A stretch of 64,000 bases of DNA from Paracamarosporium sp. OC-R06-R3 (lineage: Eukaryota > Ascomycota > Dothideomycetes > Pleosporales > Didymosphaeriaceae), in the NCBI GenBank assembly GCA_019828545.1, contig JACVRA010000051.1:62001-126000 (forward strand), read 5' to 3'. Positions 20,943 through 32,245 of this stretch are shown in pieces. The translations under genes were made by a program, and so were the position numbers. The notes beneath the pieces are model-generated. The model searched no databases. It was not told the DNA's origin and worked only from the letters and a program-made list of their open reading frames with translations. How positions within the stretch are numbered: position 1 is the first letter of the stretch; each line of letters starts with the position of its first letter.

Positions 20943-23657
20943 ATGCGGTGTCTATTGCTATCGATTCTGTTTTTGCATGCATCGCTACTCGCCCCACCCG
21001 CAAATGGAGCACCACTTGTATCCACCCCTGGGCAAGCCGCCGTCATTCCATCGTGGAAAGTCCAATCCTCCGCCGAAGTAGGCAATGATGCGGCCAAACT
21101 CTCTGCGCCTAGCCTCGATGTATCCAGATGGTATTCGATTGGATCCAAGGGCACATTGATGGCAACGTTACTCGAGAACAATGTCTATCGCGATAGCGAT
21201 CTCTTCTATTCCACAAGATTAGACACAGTGGACCACGCAGAATTCCAAGTTCCATGGTTTTACCGTGCCGATTTCGAAATCGCGTCGACAAATTCAACCA
21301 CAGACGATTATTTTCAGCTCAAGACGCACGGAATCTCCTCACGCGCAGATATTTATCTGAACGGTGTATTGGTTGCAAACAAGAACGTGCAAGCTGGCGC
21401 ATATGCTGGCTTGACGTACGACGTCGCGACCAAGGTGAAGCCAGGAAAGAATGTACTCCTTGTAAAAGTCTATCCTACGGATTACAATCGCGATTTTGCG
21501 CTGGGCTTTGTTGACTGGAACCCTTATCCGCCAGACAACGGCACGGGCGTGTGGCGCGATATTCAATTTAAGCAGACGGGGACATTGTCATTTACTGGGG
21601 CGCCAAGGGTGATCACACAACTTGATGGCACTGTACATCTGAAGATGGATGTGAACAACTGGGCCCACGGAAAAGCGTTGGCAGACGTCTCTTGTAAGGT
21701 GTTTGACCCTAAAGATACGGAGTTACGTTTAGCGCAGCTTCTCAAGACCAGCGTCAGCTTGGATGGGAAGTCGACGACAAATGTATCTTTAAAGTTCAAG
21801 ATCGACAACCCGAGAATTTGGTGGCCGGCACAATGGGGTGAGCAGCCGTTGTATAGCACCTCCTGCACGTTGTCGACAGCGTCACACCTTTCAGACTCTA
21901 CGCCCAAAGTTCGCTTCGGCATCCGTACCGTTACTTCTTCATTAAACAAGTACAACGACACCGCATTTTTTGTCAACGGCAACCCTTTCCAAGTCATCGG
22001 CGCTGGCTACACTTCGGATATTTTTCTTCGTTTCGACGATGCGAAACTCCACGACCAGTTTCAATATGTGCTCGACATGGGGCTCAACACTGTGCGGCTT
22101 GAAGGCAAGCAAGAACATCCCCGCCTTTACGAACTTGCGGATGAGATGGGTATCATGATTATGGCCGGTTGGGAGTGCTGTGATAAGTGGGAAGGCTGGT
22201 CATACAATGATGAAGGCTCTGGCGAAAAGTGGAAAGACACAGACTACGCCATTGCGAATGTTTCCATGCGCCACGAAGCTGAGTTGATGCAGCACCATCC
22301 ATCACTCTTGACCTTTCTGGTCGGCTCCGACTTTTGGCCCGACGATCGCGCAACGCCCATATACGTCGACGCCCTCCGAGCATTGAATTGGGATGTGCCC
22401 ATCATCGCCTCGGCAAGCCAGCGAGGGTACCCAGATCTCTTAGGAAATGGCGGCATGAAGATGGACGGCCCTTACGATTGGGTTCCGCCCAATTACTGGT
22501 ACACAGACCAGTTAGGCGCCGCCTTCGGTTTCGGCTCCGAACTGGGCGCTGGTGTCGGCACACCTGAGCTCCATTCGCTGCAACGATTTCTCCCTTCCTC
22601 TGATCGCGACGATCTTTGGAAGAAACCTAGAAAAGGCTTATATCATATGAGCACGTCTGTCTCGTCGTTTTATACGCGCGAAATATATAACGATGCTCTA
22701 TGGGCTCGCTACGGCGCTCCAGCATCGCTTGAAGATTACCTGCTGAAAGCGCAGATGATGGACTATGAAGCTACACGTGCAGAATTCGAAGCGTATGCTG
22801 CAAAATGGACTGCTGAGCGACCTGCTACAGGGCTGATATATTGGATGCTAAACAATGCGTGGCCTTCGTTGCACTGGAACCTCTTCGACTACTACTTGCA
22901 TCCCGCTGGTTCATATTTTGGGACGAAAATTGGGAGTCGAGCGCAACATGTTGTTTATGACTACCTCACGCATTCTGTATATCTGATCAATCGTTCTCTA
23001 TCACCCCTCGGTCCTTGTACCGTGGACGCGGAGTTGATCGATCTGAATAGCAAGGCAATCAGCAAAACGCATACCAACACGCAACTATCACCTAACAACA
23101 GCACGCAGCTTTTCAAAGTCGAAAACATCAATAAGATAAAAGATGTTGCCCTGCTGAAACTTGTACTGAAGGGCGGGAACCGTGTCCTCTCAAGAAACGT
23201 ATACCACCTCACGCCCAACCCCGACACCCTAGATTTCGACAATTCCACATGGTACCACACGCCAGTCACTAAGTACGCCAATTTCCAGGCCCTCAACAGT
23301 TTACCCAAAGTCGATCTATCCGTCAAAGCCACTATAACAAACATCAAGTCCTCCGACGTCACGGCAAAGATCAAGCTGCACAATCTATCGAAGGTACCAG
23401 CGGTGTTCATCAGATTAAACCTGATCGATACCTTACAGGGACGTGTTTTCGATGTCGTGCCAGTGAGGTGGAGCGATAACTATGTTACGCTGTGGCCGGG
23501 TGAGAAATTAGAGTTGGAAGTCGAGTTCACGTATGGCGAGGGGAGGAATTTAGAAATTGGATGGGAAGATTGGGCAACGAGGGTGGAGGTTGATGGGTGG
23601 AATGTGGAAAGGCAGGTGATTGGGGTGAGTATTAGGGCTGGGGGGAAGGAAGAGTAG
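20943..23657 (+). CDS. Secreted GH2 exo-beta-D-glucosaminidase-like protein
   Basis: Secreted family 2 glycosidase, 904 aa, single exon, with signal peptide (MRCLLLSILFLHASLLAPPANG). Domain order is jelly-roll sugar-binding (about 40-210), immunoglobulin-like (about 215-335), TIM barrel (about 340-640) and C-terminal beta domains. The barrel carries GSDFWPDD with Asp463 at the acid/base position, and FGFGSELGAG with Glu533 at the nucleophile position. Asp instead of Glu at the first site is the mark of the exo-chitosanase subgroup (as in the actinobacterial enzyme CsxA), separating it from beta-galactosidases and mannosidases. It should release glucosamine from chitosan ends, perhaps during recycling of its own wall. 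Length is as expected; no break seen. Confidence 0.88.
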   Translation: MRCLLLSILFLHASLLAPPANGAPLVSTPGQAAVIPSWKVQSSAEVGNDAAKLSAPSLDVSRWYSIGSKGTLMATLLENNVYRDSDLFYSTRLDTVDHAEFQVPWFYRADFEIASTNSTTDDYFQLKTHGISSRADIYLNGVLVANKNVQAGAYAGLTYDVATKVKPGKNVLLVKVYPTDYNRDFALGFVDWNPYPPDNGTGVWRDIQFKQTGTLSFTGAPRVITQLDGTVHLKMDVNNWAHGKALADVSCKVFDPKDTELRLAQLLKTSVSLDGKSTTNVSLKFKIDNPRIWWPAQWGEQPLYSTSCTLSTASHLSDSTPKVRFGIRTVTSSLNKYNDTAFFVNGNPFQVIGAGYTSDIFLRFDDAKLHDQFQYVLDMGLNTVRLEGKQEHPRLYELADEMGIMIMAGWECCDKWEGWSYNDEGSGEKWKDTDYAIANVSMRHEAELMQHHPSLLTFLVGSDFWPDDRATPIYVDALRALNWDVPIIASASQRGYPDLLGNGGMKMDGPYDWVPPNYWYTDQLGAAFGFGSELGAGVGTPELHSLQRFLPSSDRDDLWKKPRKGLYHMSTSVSSFYTREIYNDALWARYGAPASLEDYLLKAQMMDYEATRAEFEAYAAKWTAERPATGLIYWMLNNAWPSLHWNLFDYYLHPAGSYFGTKIGSRAQHVVYDYLTHSVYLINRSLSPLGPCTVDAELIDLNSKAISKTHTNTQLSPNNSTQLFKVENINKIKDVALLKLVLKGGNRVLSRNVYHLTPNPDTLDFDNSTWYHTPVTKYANFQALNSLPKVDLSVKATITNIKSSDVTAKIKLHNLSKVPAVFIRLNLIDTLQGRVFDVVPVRWSDNYVTLWPGEKLELEVEFTYGEGRNLEIGWEDWATRVEVDGWNVERQVIGVSIRAGGKEE

Positions 23658-23961
23658 GTGGCAGGTCAGAGAAAGGCTAATGGCCTGGATTGTGAGACAA
23701 TATTAGCGGCTTCGTGTCTCAGAGCATGCACTTTTCTTTGACCCGATACCGTTTGTACAGACCACAGAATGCAGGAACCAGGGCTGTCCGAAGGGAAAAA
23801 AAAAAGATGAAATCGGAGCGCGCATTATGATGCAAGTATTATCACAATTCAATGCAATTACAGAGCTACTAGCGCCTTTAGAAAGACCTTGCTCATGTCC
23901 ACCGTTGGTTATTGGATCTTCGTTCTCATAGTAAACTGTCCGTTGAATCTAAAGGGTCCAT
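23658..23961. other. Convergent 3' intergenic
   Basis: Lies between the 3' ends of GH2 and the acidic orphan gene. It contains a poly-A run near 23798; no gene seen. Confidence 0.4.
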
Positions 23962-24885
23962 CTAATTAGCGGCCCCCTCCCATCCACCACGACTTTCACT
24001 CAAAAGTTCCATAAGGTCTCCAACAGCTCTTACAGCTTCATCTCTACGAAACGCCTCCGGCCAACCGTGTTGTCGATAGATCTGCCTCACAAACTGCCAG
24101 TCCAGCTCAGTTCCCCATTCCTCACTCTGCGCCAACACCTCCGACTGCGTAATCGGCTCATCTCTCTCCGCTACCCTGTCAGCCTCCTTGACTTGTCTTC
24201 CAGGACACGGAATCAATTGTAAGGTCTTGTACTTCTCTTTCATGTCATCAAAGAAATGCCTGACATCCACTGGGCTAAGCGTGTAACACCGGATAACATC
24301 CTCCGTGACGTCACCGTGGTAAAAGTCCAGGGCAAGGTCCCTACCATAACTCTCATAACCCCAAGAGAACAGCAAAATATTGGAGAAATCCACGCCGTCA
24401 TCATAATTCGAGCCTAGATCCTGATTACAATCGATAAACACCTCGTCTATCATTCGCATGTGAGAATGCTCGTCAGCATCGGTATAATCTATCAGTGTTG
24501 ATTTGTAATGCACGTGTGTGTTTTCGCTGGGCTTTTGGAAGTAAGGAACATGCTGCATGAACTCGATTACACGTTCCGACTTGTTTTTAGTGAAGTAACC
24601 GGGTAGGCTGGTGAGGGGCCATCCTTCGGGTGGTGGGAGTTTGAGGTTTGAGGAGTCGTAGTGCAGGGTTGTGAGGAAGGTGTAGAAGTCGTGGAAGATA
24701 TCGACTAGCTCTTCGATGGAGTATGATGGGCCCTCAGATTCTGCTTCTGACTCTTCGTCTGCGTCTAAGTCCGGTGAGGAGTCGCTTTTGTGTTCCTCTT
24801 CCTCTTCTTCTGATCTAGATGTTTCGCCATTGGTCGGAGCGGGCTCGGGGAAGTTCTCCGCTGGACGATCTATGGGTGCGCTCAT
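23962..24885 (-). CDS. Conserved-looking acidic hypothetical protein
   Basis: Single-exon 307-aa protein of unknown function. The first 55 residues are Glu/Asp/Ser-rich and probably disordered. The rest looks folded, with aromatic-rich helices (IEELVDIFHDFYTFLTTLHY) and the tail WGTELDWQFVRQIYRQHGWP. The spacing of hydrophobic and charged residues, and the lack of low-complexity sequence beyond the N terminus, suggest a real protein. No catalytic motif, signal peptide or membrane segment is seen. It has the feel of a fungus-specific family, but I cannot name one. Confidence 0.7.
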   Translation of the reverse strand: MSAPIDRPAENFPEPAPTNGETSRSEEEEEEHKSDSSPDLDADEESEAESEGPSYSIEELVDIFHDFYTFLTTLHYDSSNLKLPPPEGWPLTSLPGYFTKNKSERVIEFMQHVPYFQKPSENTHVHYKSTLIDYTDADEHSHMRMIDEVFIDCNQDLGSNYDDGVDFSNILLFSWGYESYGRDLALDFYHGDVTEDVIRCYTLSPVDVRHFFDDMKEKYKTLQLIPCPGRQVKEADRVAERDEPITQSEVLAQSEEWGTELDWQFVRQIYRQHGWPEAFRRDEAVRAVGDLMELLSESRGGWEGAAN

Positions 24886-25177
24886 TTTCGCGAGGATGCA
24901 AAGATGATGGGTTAGTAGCGAAGTATGTAGGCCACAAGACAGCGCGTGCGGGAGGTGTGACTCACTAAGATAGTTCGCTCGCTTGGTCGAACTAGCTTCT
25001 CGTATGTAGATGCATATCCGGCTTGGCGCGGCTGGTGGTGAGGCACAGCACTAATAGCTTGACTGGTAGAACGTTTATCTAAGTCATTAATTAAATAGAC
25101 TAGTAGCTACGAACTTGTCGCAAATACACTTCTGTAGGATGTCTGGATGATTTTGAAACAACACGATATTCAACACC

Positions 25178-25991
25178 CTAAAACTTCGTGTAGCCTACGT
25201 CCTTAACGAATGTTTGCTGCCACTCGCCTTGCTTATTACCCTCAGCAAGCTCAGCGTAGAACTTCCCATGTGCCTCACCGTCGATCTTGTTGAACGGAGG
25301 GGAACCATCTGGCTTCCGCTCATCTGCATAATAGAACCTGGAAAGCGTCAGCAAGAGTGCGAGATCAAACGTTCGCTCTAGCATCGTGGTAAGAAAGACG
25401 TACTTGAAGCCTTTATCTGAGTACCCGGAAGCAAGAACCTGAATCAAATGGGCTGTTGCGGATTTTCCCACACCCAAGTCAAGAACAGCAGGCATAGCCA
25501 TGGTGTTCAGTGCATTGCCTGTGTAGATAAAGGTTCTCGAGGATGTATCAGGTAGCTGCTCAAAGCCTTGCGTAGCTTGTTGCGCTGCTACAAAAACACT
25601 TGTGGTGTTGACTTTTAAGGATTGGGTGAAAGCAGTTAAAGAAAGCTCAAGCGGATTCTTGCCATCCACACGTGTTGCAGCAGCCGCTGTCGATGACAGT
25701 GTCAGTTTTGCGCACATGTATAGGTTCTAAGGCGAATGGTAACGTACCATTATATACTACGACGCTTGGAATGCCCAAGGAGGCCTTTACCTTTGCGAAA
25801 ACGTCCGCGACTGATTCTGGGTCCGACAGATCGGCTGCTATGTGGATCGCGTCTGAAGAATTGTCTGCATCTTTTGCAGTTCTCGAGGTTGAGGCGACCT
25901 TGTATCCTTTAGAGGCAAATGCCTTCGCAACACCTTGTCCAATGTTGGCCCCCGAACCCAAGATAAGAACAACTTTCGATACAGTCGCCAT
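25178..25991 (-). CDS. Atypical short-chain dehydrogenase/reductase lacking the catalytic Tyr
   Basis: Rossmann-fold SDR, 228 aa. Exons on the minus strand are 25991-25748, 25686-25404 and 25337-25178. The N-terminal cofactor motif is ILGSGANIGQGVAKAF, followed by STSRTAKDA (preference for NADP is possible) and VVYNAAAATRVDGK across the first intron join. Where classical SDRs have YxxxK, this protein has LGVGK, so Lys is kept but Tyr is replaced by Leu. The C-terminal pattern KGFKFYYADERKPDG with GKFYAELAEGKQGEWQQTF-like spacing recurs in related fungal proteins, so this is probably a family trait and not a mutation. It may be a non-catalytic NADP-binding protein or use another mechanism. Confidence 0.78.
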
Positions 25992-26758
25992 GTGGTTGAA
26001 GATGAAAGGGTAATGTCGAGATACAGATACAGTTACGATATATACGAAAGTATCTCAGTGATTTTCAAGCGTTTACATGATAGCCTTCTAAGCACAGCTT
26101 TATCTACTTGCGGACGGAGCTTTGCCGCTGGCTGACAAAAGGTTGGTGTTGTGGAACTTACGTCTTGAATGCCTTATGACGCTAGACCAAATGTGTGCAC
26201 TAGTGCTTCCATTTGCGGTGCTTGATAAAATGGGCAACTTTGAGCGAAGTGGTTTGGCCAATGAGGTGGACTGCAGGCCGCTCGGTGCTCGGCGGTTCCA
26301 CTGTATCTCGCTGACTGCTGACATATTATCTACATGATGCATTCTAATCACCCCGCATCTTCTTGAGATACAACTATTTTATGTAATTATCAGATCTCCC
26401 ATCGCCAATGCAGAATGGTCGACTTTGTCAAATTACTCGATCCGTTGATTCTAGGCGGCTACCTATAGCAGTCGGCCTTGCGTATCTCAGCGCTCGCATG
26501 GGCCATCAATTATGCACACGACCAGTTTCCCGTTCGTTATCGGTAAGAATTTGCGACACTATTTCCCCCTTGATTCGTCCGCTGGCTATTGTGTGGTCGG
26601 TTAAGGAATATCTGAATGGTATCAGACGATGGTCCAGTTGATGAAATTTCTTACGATTTACCATATTTAAATGAACCTTTTATCCCAACGAAAAAGAATG
26701 TTTGCTACTATAAACTCACTAAAACACCGAAATACTTCGTTTTCATCCTGCTTTTACC
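25992..26758. other. Divergent intergenic between two dehydrogenase-fold genes
   Basis: No gene seen. A TATA-like CTATAAACT at 26708-26716 is 43 bp upstream of the plus-strand start. Confidence 0.4.
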
Positions 26759-28197
26759 ATGACTTCAGGGAACCTTCTCGTAACGGGTGCTGCTGGGTAC
26801 ATGTACAATTTTCTCTCTAGATCCACAGAATGAGAGCTGACCCACAACTAGAGGCGGCTCTATTGTGTCAGACTTCCTCGCTGGTGTCGTACCATCGCTC
26901 AAGAAGAACAAAATCGTCGCAGCCGTTAGATCGGAGGAACAGGCTACAGCCCTTTCAGATACAGGTGTCAAGGTGGTTCGCCTTGATCTCACCGATCGGA
27001 CAGCGGTAATCAAATGTATTGCAGAACATGGCAGTAAGTTACTGGATTCAATGACGATTTTACGCCAATTAGTTCAACAACTTGGTAGTCTCCGTCGTGA
27101 TCCATGCGGCAAATTCGATAGATCCAGACATGGTGCTGAGCTTAATCACTGGGTTGGGTAAACAGCGCAAAGAGACTGGTCAGCAAACGTACTTCATCCA
27201 CGTGAGTTTTGCAATCTTGATACAACCTAACACTAACACGAAATCAGACTTCCGCCATGAGTGCGTTCTTGCCGAAAACTGGTTGGCCCTCAGATAAGTC
27301 GCACGCTACGGGCAGTGACGTATTTGAAACAGAGAGGCAGCTCGCTGATTCTCATCCTGTGCGAAAAGTAAGCAGGGCTAATTTTCGGTTGGTTCTGCGA
27401 GAGGTAGATTTCTCACTGACGGTTGCAGACTGACGTGACTGTGATCGAACATGCTCAAGTTGAAGGCGTGACCAGCTTCATAGTCATTCCTTGTCTCACA
27501 CGTAAGTGCGAGGGTGCGATTGGCTTACTGGGCTAACAATCTCTGTAGATGGCAAAGGTACAGGAGCGTGGAACAAGCTGTCTGTCAATATGCCCATCGT
27601 CATCAATGCAAGCATAAAGCGTAAAGAAGTCGGGCAGTTTGCCGACAACGTCGTAAGATACGTCTTCAAGCATGGCATCGTTGTTGACTGATCCCTCGAA
27701 TAGGAAGTACCGCACGTGCACATCTCGGATCTGACTGCCCTTTACGGCCAAATCGTCGAGACTATACTCCGAAGCGAAAAGTCGCCCAATGGAGCCGATG
27801 GATACTACTTTTCTGTGGTGTATCAAATCTATTCCTACGAATTTGCAAGCAAACTAGCTGCAGCTCTCCATGCGCGTGGTCTCGTTGCAAAAGCCAATCC
27901 AGAATTCTGGACGAATGCCGAGGCTGCTGCGGAAGCACTAGGGGTGCCTGCTATATTTGTGGAATATCTCTGGAACGCAGGGTATGCATTCCATAGCAGA
28001 CATTCCAAGTTCCGACTAACCTCAGGTGTAGGAATGGTACAATTAGCTTAAACAACGGTGCCAGGATTGGTTGGAAACCGAAGTGGGACAAGCAGAAATT
28101 CTTAGACAATCTCGACGATGAAATCGATGCGGTGCTAGAACTTGGAAAAGCAAAAAGTAGTCTGATCGACTCCTTGTTTGCAGCTGCAAGGCAATAG
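26759..28197 (+). CDS. NAD-dependent epimerase/dehydratase-like extended SDR
   Basis: Extended Rossmann-fold protein, 361 aa, eight exons: 26759-26802, 26852-27033, 27089-27201, 27248-27367, 27429-27501, 27549-27652, 27704-27981 and 28026-28197. The model restores the cofactor motif LLVTGAAGYIGGSIV across intron 1, VVIHAANSIDP, the FVIPCLTHGKGTG-type loop, the VHISDL motif and a GARIGWKPKW C-terminal segment, all in the order seen in fungal nucleoside-diphosphate-sugar-epimerase-like proteins. Phase is conserved at all seven joins. The classical YxxxK is not obvious. Natural substrate is unknown. Intron density is much higher than for neighbouring genes. Confidence 0.8.
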
Positions 28198-28921
28198 CCG
28201 CCCCATACATAGTTGCCTTCGAGCACACATACTAGATACAAGCTTTTCCAAGAATGTTCTTTGTTCGCTACGTGGAAGTGTAGGATAGGTGTTATTATAT
28301 TGGGGAATAATTCGCGCTACGCTATTCTTGCTCAAACACCTTGTTGGTGTTCCAGACACGCACGTCGCGCACCGGCTCGGGGATTTTGCCGGACAATTTC
28401 GCTCACCTCGGCAAGCTACCAGCAATCACGTTCATTCGAGAAACTTTGAGGAGCGAAGGATAATCAGAAATAAACGGTTTGTATTCTTGTATCTTTAAAT
28501 TTTTCTCATCACGAGGCATTGCCACATGAGAGTACTCAGCGAAACTGTAACTGAGGGACAGGGCAATAATTCTTAGCGAGCACCTTTGCAGCGAATCGGC
28601 AGCTAACACCAACAACTATTAGAGAAGCTAATAGGCTTGAAAGTGCATTGCCGAGTTGCTGGTGTTGTTGCATTGAACATCTCTAGCCATTTCGGGTCCT
28701 ATGCATGCTGACAAGGATACTCGAATCCCGATAAAGGCCAACACAAATGTGATCAGCCGGCACCCCAGGTGTTCATCTTTAAGAATTCAGTCTCACAGTT
28801 CCTAAATCATTACATACAGTGAATCGCAGCTACCAGTAATCGAAGCTCTTTTTGGTTTATTCCGAGACCCACGGTTCCAGTCAACAGCAATCCCGGCCCA
28901 AGTGGGCAATATATCACCACG
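28198..28921. other. Intergenic, no gene seen
   Basis: AT-richer stretch between the epimerase-like gene and an orphan gene; short frames only, nothing recognisable. Confidence 0.4.
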
Positions 28922-29722
28922 ATGGAAAAGTCATATCCAATAGCCGATCCGACACTGCAGGGTCTTCCTGCCGAGATACGACTGAAAGTCTATGAGCAGA
29001 TAACCCCACCTGTCGGTTCGCGCATCGCAGACTGGAATGGATTGTTCACGTCGTGTAAACTGTTCCATTACGAGATGAAACATGAGCTTCTTCGAAACAT
29101 GATTAAGTACTTGGAGCAACTCAAGAAGAATTGGATGAGATTTCATAGTGGGCCTCTACAGATTTCCACCCCGACCAGTATCGCCGAGATCGAAGACATC
29201 TTAGTTGCAATTCCAAGCTCATATTTTCGTGCTCGAGAAGCTAAATTTCCGGCCGCACGAGTTTTCTCCGCGACTCTGTTGTCTCTCCTTCAATTGGGTG
29301 TTTCACGGCTCACCTTCAAGATATACGAAGACAACCAAGCTGTGAAATGTACAATGATTCCTATAACGGAAGACTCACTCGCGGAGTTCATGAGAGATCT
29401 ATTAGACTTAATGGATCCTTCCAAACCTGCAAGAACTATCAAGCTCGATGATGGGACTGAACGCGCACTCCCACAAGGCAGTATTATCGGAAGAATCGCC
29501 TTTGAATGGGGTACTTTTGACGGGGCGGTGGACGATGAAGATCTGATATTGCCTTATTATGCTGGGGAGCATCCTTCTGACAGGACCGTCGAGCTGAGGA
29601 GGGACCATATCTGCGCACCGGCAACGGGTGCAGTATGGACACGTCGGGACTACACCTGGTATGGCCAAGTTTTAGATGATTTTTGGAAGGAGGCAAACTC
29701 CCCGCCGTATTTGCGACAATGA
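28922..29722 (+). CDS. Fungal hypothetical protein with F-box-like N terminus
   Basis: Single-exon 266-aa protein. Near the N terminus LQGLPAEIRLKVYEQITPP resembles the short F-box-like / 2EXR leader common in ascomycete orphan families, followed by an SCKLFHYEM helix. The rest is soluble and mixed alpha/beta, with no signal peptide or catalytic motif. Such proteins belong to large lineage-expanded fungal families of unknown role. Whether it binds Skp1 is untested. Confidence 0.65.
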   Translation: MEKSYPIADPTLQGLPAEIRLKVYEQITPPVGSRIADWNGLFTSCKLFHYEMKHELLRNMIKYLEQLKKNWMRFHSGPLQISTPTSIAEIEDILVAIPSSYFRAREAKFPAARVFSATLLSLLQLGVSRLTFKIYEDNQAVKCTMIPITEDSLAEFMRDLLDLMDPSKPARTIKLDDGTERALPQGSIIGRIAFEWGTFDGAVDDEDLILPYYAGEHPSDRTVELRRDHICAPATGAVWTRRDYTWYGQVLDDFWKEANSPPYLRQ

Positions 29723-29828
29723 AACTAGGTTCAAAGAAACACAATATCAATTAAGAACTTCTGACGGTATTGGCCGTGTTTATGGCTATCTGGAATAGCA
29801 TATGCCAACAAATCCTTCAGAGATCTCA

Positions 29829-31699
29829 TCATCGCCCACCCCATAGCCCCGCACAGCACCAATACAGTTCTGCCGCTAGGTCTGGCGCCTCTGACACAGA
29901 TACCTTTTCCCTCGTCCCAAATTGTTTGTACCCAGGCTCATCTTCCTCTTTAAGCGCGAGCACTTGATCTCGAAGGCGCAAGATATGAGCTTTCCACTCT
30001 GGCTTTAGGACCGCGTCTTTATTTTCCTCTCGCCCTTTGAATTGAGCTACCATTTCCATCGTCTGTAAGCCGCCAACCTGGGTGAGAGAGTCCCAAAAGA
30101 GGGCAAATTGCCAGTCTTCACGCTCTTCGTCCTCAGAGAGTTGAGTTTCATCTGTGGGATTAAAGAGCCGTTCCGATTCTTCCGAATTATTTCCGTCGTT
30201 ATCCTCGTCCTCTCCGTCGTCAGCGTCCTTGTCCTCGTCTTCCTGATGATCGTCTAGTTGCTCGCTCTGATGCTGTTGTTCCACTCCTTCCTCGTCCAGA
30301 TTATTCGCCGCCACATTGTCGGTTCCTACAAAATCATCAGCAGCCATTTTACAGATTCGAGCGCTGTGTAGCAGCCGAGAGTTAGAAATACTATAATCGA
30401 TATTGGAGAATATTTTGCAGTGTGTGAGAGTCGTACTTGCGCACTCTTGGCCTTCGCATTGTTGATTCTGGGTTGACACAGGAGATGGGTCCATTTACCT
30501 GACTCCCCGTTTCCCTTGTCATTATCTTCGTCAGCGACCTCTCCGCCATCACTAGACGGATTAGGCGCCTCTTTCCTAAACTCGATCTTGCGTAACCTTT
30601 TTACCCAGGCATTCGGCCATTTCCCATCCGCGTTCTCCTCCGCGCCTGCTGCGATGAGAACGCGCCGCCAGGCTCTCTTCCACAGTGTTCCATTGAACAT
30701 AGCACCGCCAACTAAATGTGCTAATGCCGTTTGGTTTCCTTCTATTTTCTCTCCTGTCCCCTTTTTACCCTTGCCGTACGGTCCCACAGACAGCACCTTA
30801 AATCCATCATGCCGACGAATTGGGGGCTTGCATGTCCAGTCTGGAATGCAATACTTAACAAACTCGATTCGTGTATCAATGTCCAGACCAGGTTTGCGAT
30901 TTGGGGAAGATTGGAGAAATGTAGACATGGTTGGACCGAAGAATTCCCCGTAGATAAGTAATTGGAGGGTAGCGGTGGAGACGTCGGCGTATAGTGTGAA
31001 TGCGTCTTCGACACCACCATACCAGAACTTGGGTTGTGCATACCATGCATCTCCAATCATTGCATCGATCGTCGAATTCAGCGGATTAATCACACTGAAC
31101 CTTGCTTCATACATCCTTCTTACATCTTCCATTGTCAAGCCCACACCTTCTACATCGTCGCGAAGAGCAAGAGATAGAACGCCTAAAGAAAAATTTAGTA
31201 TTGTTCGAATGCATGCGAATGTGTACCTAAGGTGAGTGTCGCAGCCAGCCCATCGCTGAGTACTGCTGGGCTTTGTGTTGCTTATCCTAGACGACGCATG
31301 GTACTTGAGCTCTTGCCCTAGCACTATACTCAGAGCGACAGGCTTTCGCTACACCAAAAAGCAGCCATTCTTACTCGGGTTCCACTTACCAGTAACACCA
31401 CCGTGGAAAGCTTCAATCAGTCGTGCCACACGAGTTTCTCTTTCTGAATCGATTGCGACGGCCCAAGTCGCTATCTGACGCGCCACAGCGAGGACAAGGA
31501 AGTGAGGGTGCGGGGAGAAGAAGGTAGGGGCTGACCTAGCCGCTAAGTGTAGGATAGTTTTTGGCAGTGTATCCGCGTAAACAATGCGCAGGCGCTTGCA
31601 AGTCGAGGATATGTTTTTAAAGTCTTCAAGGTTGTGCATATACGGCACGACCTGGAGGAGCAACTCGTTTGGTAGGTCAAGGATATTGCATGGTGCCAT
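29829..31699 (-). CDS. F-box protein with acidic linker
   Basis: Predicted SCF ubiquitin-ligase substrate adaptor, 496 aa. Exons on the minus strand are 31699-31390, 31182-30499 and 30325-29829. The F-box lies at residues 5-45 (ILDLPNELLLQVVPYM, then NISSTCKRLR). The central part (EDVRRMYEARFSVINPLNS, DAWYAQPKFWYGGVEDAFTL) has the pattern of a Dothideomycete F-box family. After it comes a highly acidic, probably disordered stretch (about 340-395) and a C-terminal helical segment. Intron 1 is long for this window (207 bp) and contains an open frame. The second join (ESG|TDNV) is well supported by phase; an alternative is that the last exon starts its own gene at its internal Met. Substrate unknown. 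Confidence 0.72.
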
Positions 31700-31904
31700 G
31701 ATGCAGGATGGTAATACCGCCTCTTGCTAAGATGCTGTTCTGTCAAGATAGATTTTATATCTAATAATTATCTTGTGACCTATCCAAGGGCGGACCTGTT
31801 CAGATAAGGGCGAAAAAAGAAAAAGAAAAGGTTTGGTGGTTGTCGTGTGAGAATGTGGGTGCGCGAAGTCAGAGCTGACCAGGCTGCAGGCTATACACTA
31901 CCGC

Positions 31905-32038
31905 AGACTTTTGCACAAGCTGGCTGGAGCTAAATCAGCGTTAGCCGATCAAATCATTGGACGAAATAGTTAAGGTAGGATCCGCAGCCTCCAGTTTGCT
32001 GACGCTGATTAGCTCCAACCGGCTTGTGCAAAAAGTCT
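31905..32038. repeat. Imperfect 41-bp inverted repeat around a 52-bp centre (MITE-like)
   Basis: Left arm 31905-31945 and right arm 31998-32038 are reverse complements apart from a few differences: one single-base gap in a T run, one in an A run, and otherwise mostly C/T transitions (for example GCTGGCTGG against GCCGGTTGG). The element is far too short to encode anything. It could be a small foldback or MITE, or the remnant of a terminal-inverted-repeat transposon. I see no clear target-site duplication. Confidence 0.6.
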
Positions 32039-32245
32039 ACTAGTACTAGGTTACCCCTCCAATTGTTTTCTCGGGAGCATTTCCAAGTCATGTTGAAGAC
32101 AAGGGATGGAAAGTAAGGTCGTGGAAAAAGAGGAGTTTCCAATGCTCACAAGCGCAGATGGCATCTGACCTTGTTAGGAAAGTGAGTAAGGATTTTGAGG
32201 GCGGTCCGACTGACTTTATCTGGAGTTATTGCCATATGATCCATT

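Noticed and set aside
28670..28760. Possible tRNA because of a TTCGAATCC-like word
   Set aside because: Only a weak T-loop resemblance; no acceptor stem or anticodon arm could be folded around it.
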